A DNA stretch of 64,000 nt from Rhodococcus antarcticus (GTDB taxonomy: Bacteria; Actinomycetota; Actinomycetes; Mycobacteriales; Mycobacteriaceae): assembly GCF_026153295.1 (NCBI RefSeq), contig NZ_CP110615.1, positions 2,852,001-2,916,000 of the forward strand, written 5' to 3'. The translations under genes were made by a program, and so were the position numbers. Position 1 is the stretch's first letter. Every line of letters starts with the position of its first letter. A model generated the notes under the pieces. The model was not told the DNA's origin, searched no databases, and saw only the letters and a program-made list of their open reading frames with translations. This document shows, in pieces, positions 60,884 through 64,000 of the stretch.

Positions 60884-62311
60884 TCAGGCGTCGGCCGCCT
60901 CGTCCGCCTCCGCCGCGGCCTGGGTCACCGAGAGGTGCTGCTCGGCCGCCTGCCGCACGGCCGCGGCCACCGCGGGGGCCACGGCGGTGTCGAAGACGCT
61001 GGGGATGATGAAGCTGGCGTTGGGCTCGGCCACGACGTCCGCGATCGCCGCGGAGGCCGCCACCATCATCCCGTCGGTGATGTCCCGGGCGCCGGCGTCG
61101 AGCAGGCCCCGGAAGATGCCCGGGAAGGCGAGCACGTTGTTGATCTGGTTCGGGTAGTCGCTGCGCCCGGTGGCGACGATGGCCGCGTGCTTCTGCGCCT
61201 CGGCGGGGTCCACCTCCGGATCCGGGTTGGCCAGGGCGAAGACGATGGCGTCCGCAGCCATGGTGGCCACCTCGTCGGCCCCGAACAGACCCGGGGCGCT
61301 GACCCCGATGAAGACGTCCGCCCCGACCAGCGCGTCGGCGATGGTGCCCTGCTGGCCGTCGGCGTTGGTGTGCTCGGCGATCCACGCCAGGTTGGTGTCC
61401 ATCCCCTGCCGCGAGGGGTGCACGATGCCGGCCACGTCCACCGCCGTGACGTGCGCGGGCGCCAGCGGCAGCATCAGCCGGATGATCGCGCTGCCCGCTG
61501 CGCCCACCCCGCAGACGACCACCCGGACGTCGTTCATGTCCTTGCCGACCACCCGGAGGGCGTTGCGCAGCGCCGCGAGGACCACGACCGCGGTGCCGTG
61601 CTGGTCGTCGTGGAAGACGGGGATGTCGAGCATCTCGCGCAGCCGGGCCTCGATCTCGAAGCAGCGCGGGGCGGCGATGTCCTCGAGGTTGATGCCGCCG
61701 TAGACCGGCGCGAGAAGCTGCACGGTGCGGATGATCTCCTCGGTGTCCTGGGTGTCCAGGCACACCGGCCACGCGTCGACGTTGGCGAACTTCTTGAACA
61801 GGGCGGCCTTGCCCTCCATGACGGGCAGCGCCGCGGCCGGGCCGATGTTGCCCAGACCCAGCACGGCCGAGCCGTCGGTGACCACGGCGACGGTGTTGCG
61901 CTTGATGGTCAGGCGGCGGGCGTCCTCGGGGTTGGCCGCGATGGCCTGGCAGACGCGGGCCACCCCTGGGGTGTAGGCGCGGGAGAGGTCGTCACGGGTG
62001 CGCAGCGCGACCTTGGAGGTCACCTCGATCTTGCCGCCGAGGTGGATGAGGAAGGTGCGGTCGGACACCTTGCGGACCTTCACGCCGTCCAGGGTGTCGA
62101 GGTGGTCGGTGATCTCCTTGGCGTGAGCCTCGGACGTGGCGTTCGCCGAGATGTCGACGACGATGGTGCTGGCGTGGCTCTCGGTGACGTCGAACGCGGT
62201 CACCACCCCGCCGCGGGTGCCGACCGCGCTGACGAGGTCGCCGGCGGCGCTGGCCGTGGCCGGCGCCTCCACCCGGACGGTGATCGAGTAACCGGGACCG
62301 GGAACGGGCAT
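60884..62311 (-). CDS. NAD-dependent malic enzyme with N-terminal ACT domain
   Basis: 475 residues: an ACT regulatory domain (about 1-80, [24 protein letters not shown]), then the malic domain with [30 protein letters not shown] and [22 protein letters not shown], and an NAD domain ([12 protein letters not shown], then [11 protein letters not shown]). Decarboxylates malate to pyruvate. ATG 62311 with AGAGGTC upstream; the ATG at 62326 is less likely. 40 bases before moaC on the same strand. Confidence 0.93.
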   Translation of the reverse strand: MPVPGPGYSITVRVEAPATASAAGDLVSAVGTRGGVVTAFDVTESHASTIVVDISANATSEAHAKEITDHLDTLDGVKVRKVSDRTFLIHLGGKIEVTSKVALRTRDDLSRAYTPGVARVCQAIAANPEDARRLTIKRNTVAVVTDGSAVLGLGNIGPAAALPVMEGKAALFKKFANVDAWPVCLDTQDTEEIIRTVQLLAPVYGGINLEDIAAPRCFEIEARLREMLDIPVFHDDQHGTAVVVLAALRNALRVVGKDMNDVRVVVCGVGAAGSAIIRLMLPLAPAHVTAVDVAGIVHPSRQGMDTNLAWIAEHTNADGQQGTIADALVGADVFIGVSAPGLFGADEVATMAADAIVFALANPDPEVDPAEAQKHAAIVATGRSDYPNQINNVLAFPGIFRGLLDAGARDITDGMMVAASAAIADVVAEPNASFIIPSVFDTAVAPAVAAAVRQAAEQHLSVTQAAAEADEAADA

Positions 62312-62370
62312 GGCGGACCTCTCCATCGGCGACAGTGCTCGTGGACCCTATCGCCGTCGGCCAGGACCGA

Positions 62371-62559
62371 TCAGCGGTTGATGACCGTCACGGGGTGCAC
62401 GTAAGGCACGGAATCCAGCGGGAACTCCAGGTCACCGAACGGGGACAGTCCCCCGGCGACCGGCGAGGCCAGCTCCGTGACGGGGTGCTCACCGTCGGCC
62501 AGCTGCGGCCACGTCGGATCGACCCACTGCTTCTTCTTGCCGCCCTCTGCCTTGGCCAT
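62371..62559 (-). CDS. small conserved hypothetical protein
   Basis: 62 residues, [61 protein letters not shown] in two overlapping motifs: a basic start and Pro-rich body, no helices. Position between malic enzyme and helicase genes fits Rv0863-type small proteins; function unknown. ATG 62559 follows CACACT by 6 bases (leaderless), which supports a real gene. Confidence 0.65.
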   Translation of the reverse strand: MAKAEGGKKKQWVDPTWPQLADGEHPVTELASPVAGGLSPFGDLEFPLDSVPYVHPVTVINR

Positions 62560-62624
62560 GGGCACAGTGTGCCCGACGGGTGCCCTCCCGCGCACGGGTG
62601 TGCCGGTCACTAGGTTGGGGGGCG

Positions 62625-64000
62625 ATGCCCGCACCCGAGAGCCTGGCCGCAGCGCTCGCCCGTCAGCCCGATCCCGTCCTCGTCGAGCTGCTGGCGCTGC
62701 GCCCCGACCTGGCCGTCCCGCCCCCGGCCGACTCCGGCGTCCTCGCGACCCGGGCCGGGCTGCGCGCCTCGGTCTCCCGCGCGGCCGACGAGCTGGACGC
62801 CTTCGTGCTCACCGTGCTCGAGGCCCTCGTGCTCGCCGGCGCCGACGCCGAGGCCGTGGACCCCGCGGACGTCGCGGAGCTCCTCGGCCACGACGTGGGA
62901 CCCGCCCGGACCGAGCAGGGTCTCGACGCCCTGCGGCGGCGGGCGCTGCTGTGGGGGCCGGACGAGCACGTGGCCGGGGTCCGCGTGGTGCCCGCGGCCC
63001 GCGAGGTGCTGCCCCGGACCCTGGGCCGGGTGGGACGGCCCTCGCCGCAGCTGCTGGGTGCCGACGTCGAGGCGCTCGTGGCGGGGCTCGACGAGACCAG
63101 GACGGGGCTGCTGGCGACGCTGGCCCAGGGCTCCCCGCTCGGCCGCACCCGCGACGCCGCCCCCGGCACGCCCGCCGACCGGCCGGTGCAGCAGCTCCTG
63201 GCGGCCGGGCTGCTGCTGCCGGTGGACCACCAGACCGTCGAGCTGCCCAGCCAGGTCAGTGCGGTGATCCGGGGCCGCAACCCCCTGGGGAGCGTGGACA
63301 CCGCCGAGCCCGCCCCCGCCGTGCAGCCGCGCCAGCAGGACGAGGTGGACTCCGCCGCCGCGGGTGAGGCCCTCGAGCTGCTCCGGCACGCCGTCGACCT
63401 GCTCACCGCCCTGGGCGAGCACCCCGCTCCGGTGCTGAAGTCCGGCGGCATCGGGGTGCGCGAGGTGCGGCGGCTGGCCAAGGCGGCCCAGCTCGACGAG
63501 GCCCGCACCTCCCTGGTGCTCGAGCTGCTGGTCGGCGCCGGGCTCGTCACCTCCGACGAGGCCGTGGATCCCTCGTGGACCCCGACCACCGCGGTGGACG
63601 CGTGGCTGCCCGGCGAGCCCGCCCTGCGGTGGTTCGAGCTGGCCCGGGCCTGGCTCGAGCTGCCGCGGCTGCCCGGGCTGGTGGGCCGGCGGGACGAGCG
63701 GGACAAGCCGTTGGCCGCGCTGAGCGACGAGCTGCGCCGTCCGTCGGCGCCGCGCGACCGGCGCCGGGTGCTGATGGTGCTCGGCGACCGCCCGCTCCGC
63801 GGGGGCAGGGCCGCCGCGCTCGAGCCGGCCGACGTGGAGGCGGTGCTGGCCTGGCGGGTGCCGCGCTGGGGCGGGCGGGGTCGGGCGGACCTCGTCGGGT
63901 GGATGCTGGCGGAGGCCACCGCGCTGGGCATCCTCGGCCGCGGGGCGCTGAGCCGCCCGGGGCGGGCGCTGCTCGAGGCGCCCGCCACCGCGACGGGGGC
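62625..64000 (+). CDS. helicase-associated (XPB N-terminal-like) protein, partial
   Basis: Runs off the right edge; 458 codons seen. Begins [69 protein letters not shown], the start of the Rv0862c-type family that precedes the XPB helicase gene in actinobacteria. No ATPase motifs are expected in this part. A TAGGTT box 8 bases before ATG 62625. Probably partners or substitutes the N-terminal part of the repair helicase. Confidence 0.85.
   Translation, partial: MPAPESLAAALARQPDPVLVELLALRPDLAVPPPADSGVLATRAGLRASVSRAADELDAFVLTVLEALVLAGADAEAVDPADVAELLGHDVGPARTEQGLDALRRRALLWGPDEHVAGVRVVPAAREVLPRTLGRVGRPSPQLLGADVEALVAGLDETRTGLLATLAQGSPLGRTRDAAPGTPADRPVQQLLAAGLLLPVDHQTVELPSQVSAVIRGRNPLGSVDTAEPAPAVQPRQQDEVDSAAAGEALELLRHAVDLLTALGEHPAPVLKSGGIGVREVRRLAKAAQLDEARTSLVLELLVGAGLVTSDEAVDPSWTPTTAVDAWLPGEPALRWFELARAWLELPRLPGLVGRRDERDKPLAALSDELRRPSAPRDRRRVLMVLGDRPLRGGRAAALEPADVEAVLAWRVPRWGGRGRADLVGWMLAEATALGILGRGALSRPGRALLEAPATATG

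Overview
This window is very GC-rich (by eye well above 70%), gene-dense DNA from an actinomycete, almost certainly chromosomal. GTG starts and 4-base GTGA/ATGA gene overlaps are the rule. Many genes begin 6-8 bases after a -10 box of the form (T/C/G)ANNNT, which implies leaderless mRNA. Gene content and order match the Mycobacterium tuberculosis Rv0861c-Rv0889c neighbourhood as I remember it (citA, serC, sepH, DUF2537, SpoU methyltransferase, MarR, DUF2530, DUF3027, MFS, DUF2771, csp, fadE10, moaA-moaD-rpf, moaE-mog-moaC, helicase N-terminal half). A member of Mycobacteriales in the broad sense, including Pseudonocardiaceae-like lineages, is therefore most likely; genus cannot be fixed from the sequence alone.

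Region by region: 0-3.4 kb, a CGNR regulator fragment divergent from an EamA exporter, then pdxH and an MFS exporter linked by two tiny coupled reading frames. 3.5-16.6 kb, citrate synthase, serC, sepH, a heterodimeric ABC exporter, a DUF559 nuclease-like gene bracketed by palindromic repeats, an RNA methyltransferase pair, a GCS2 ligase, an Eis-like acetyltransferase and a short prepilin peptidase. 16.6-28.9 kb, MarR/MFS, NCS2 purine permease, a DUF3027/Hsp90-like ATPase/PAP2 operon, two lipoproteins, an MFS protein and a cold-shock protein.

28.9-55.5 kb is accessory relative to M. tuberculosis. It holds a GntR-hydantoinase A/B-cysteine hydrolase-PEP mutase-type lyase-FadD catabolic cluster (28.9-36.8 kb). 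After that comes a mixed block (37-49.8 kb) with DUF2254, TauE, an esterase, MFS, an AHL-lactonase-type enzyme, a deaminase, a frameshifted cupin, a TetR-diiron MBL-mycothiol enzyme operon, a diguanylate cyclase beside a decayed EAL domain, and an ArsR sensor. An encapsulin nanocompartment operon with a hemerythrin cargo (50.8-52.2 kb) and a molybdate regulator/modABC operon (52.4-55.5 kb) close the block.

55.6-64 kb returns to the conserved backbone: fadE, moaA-moaD, a resuscitation-promoting factor gene behind a CRP-type site and a c-di-AMP (ydaO) riboswitch, moaC-mog-moaE, NAD malic enzyme and a partial helicase-associated protein. Molybdate uptake and molybdopterin synthesis genes thus lie within about 8.5 kb, interrupted by fadE and rpf. 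The most unusual items are the hemerythrin encapsulin, the hydantoinase cluster, the coupled 10-residue minicistrons between pdxH and the MFS gene, the dense leaderless promoters, and short tandem repeats sitting at overlapping gene junctions.
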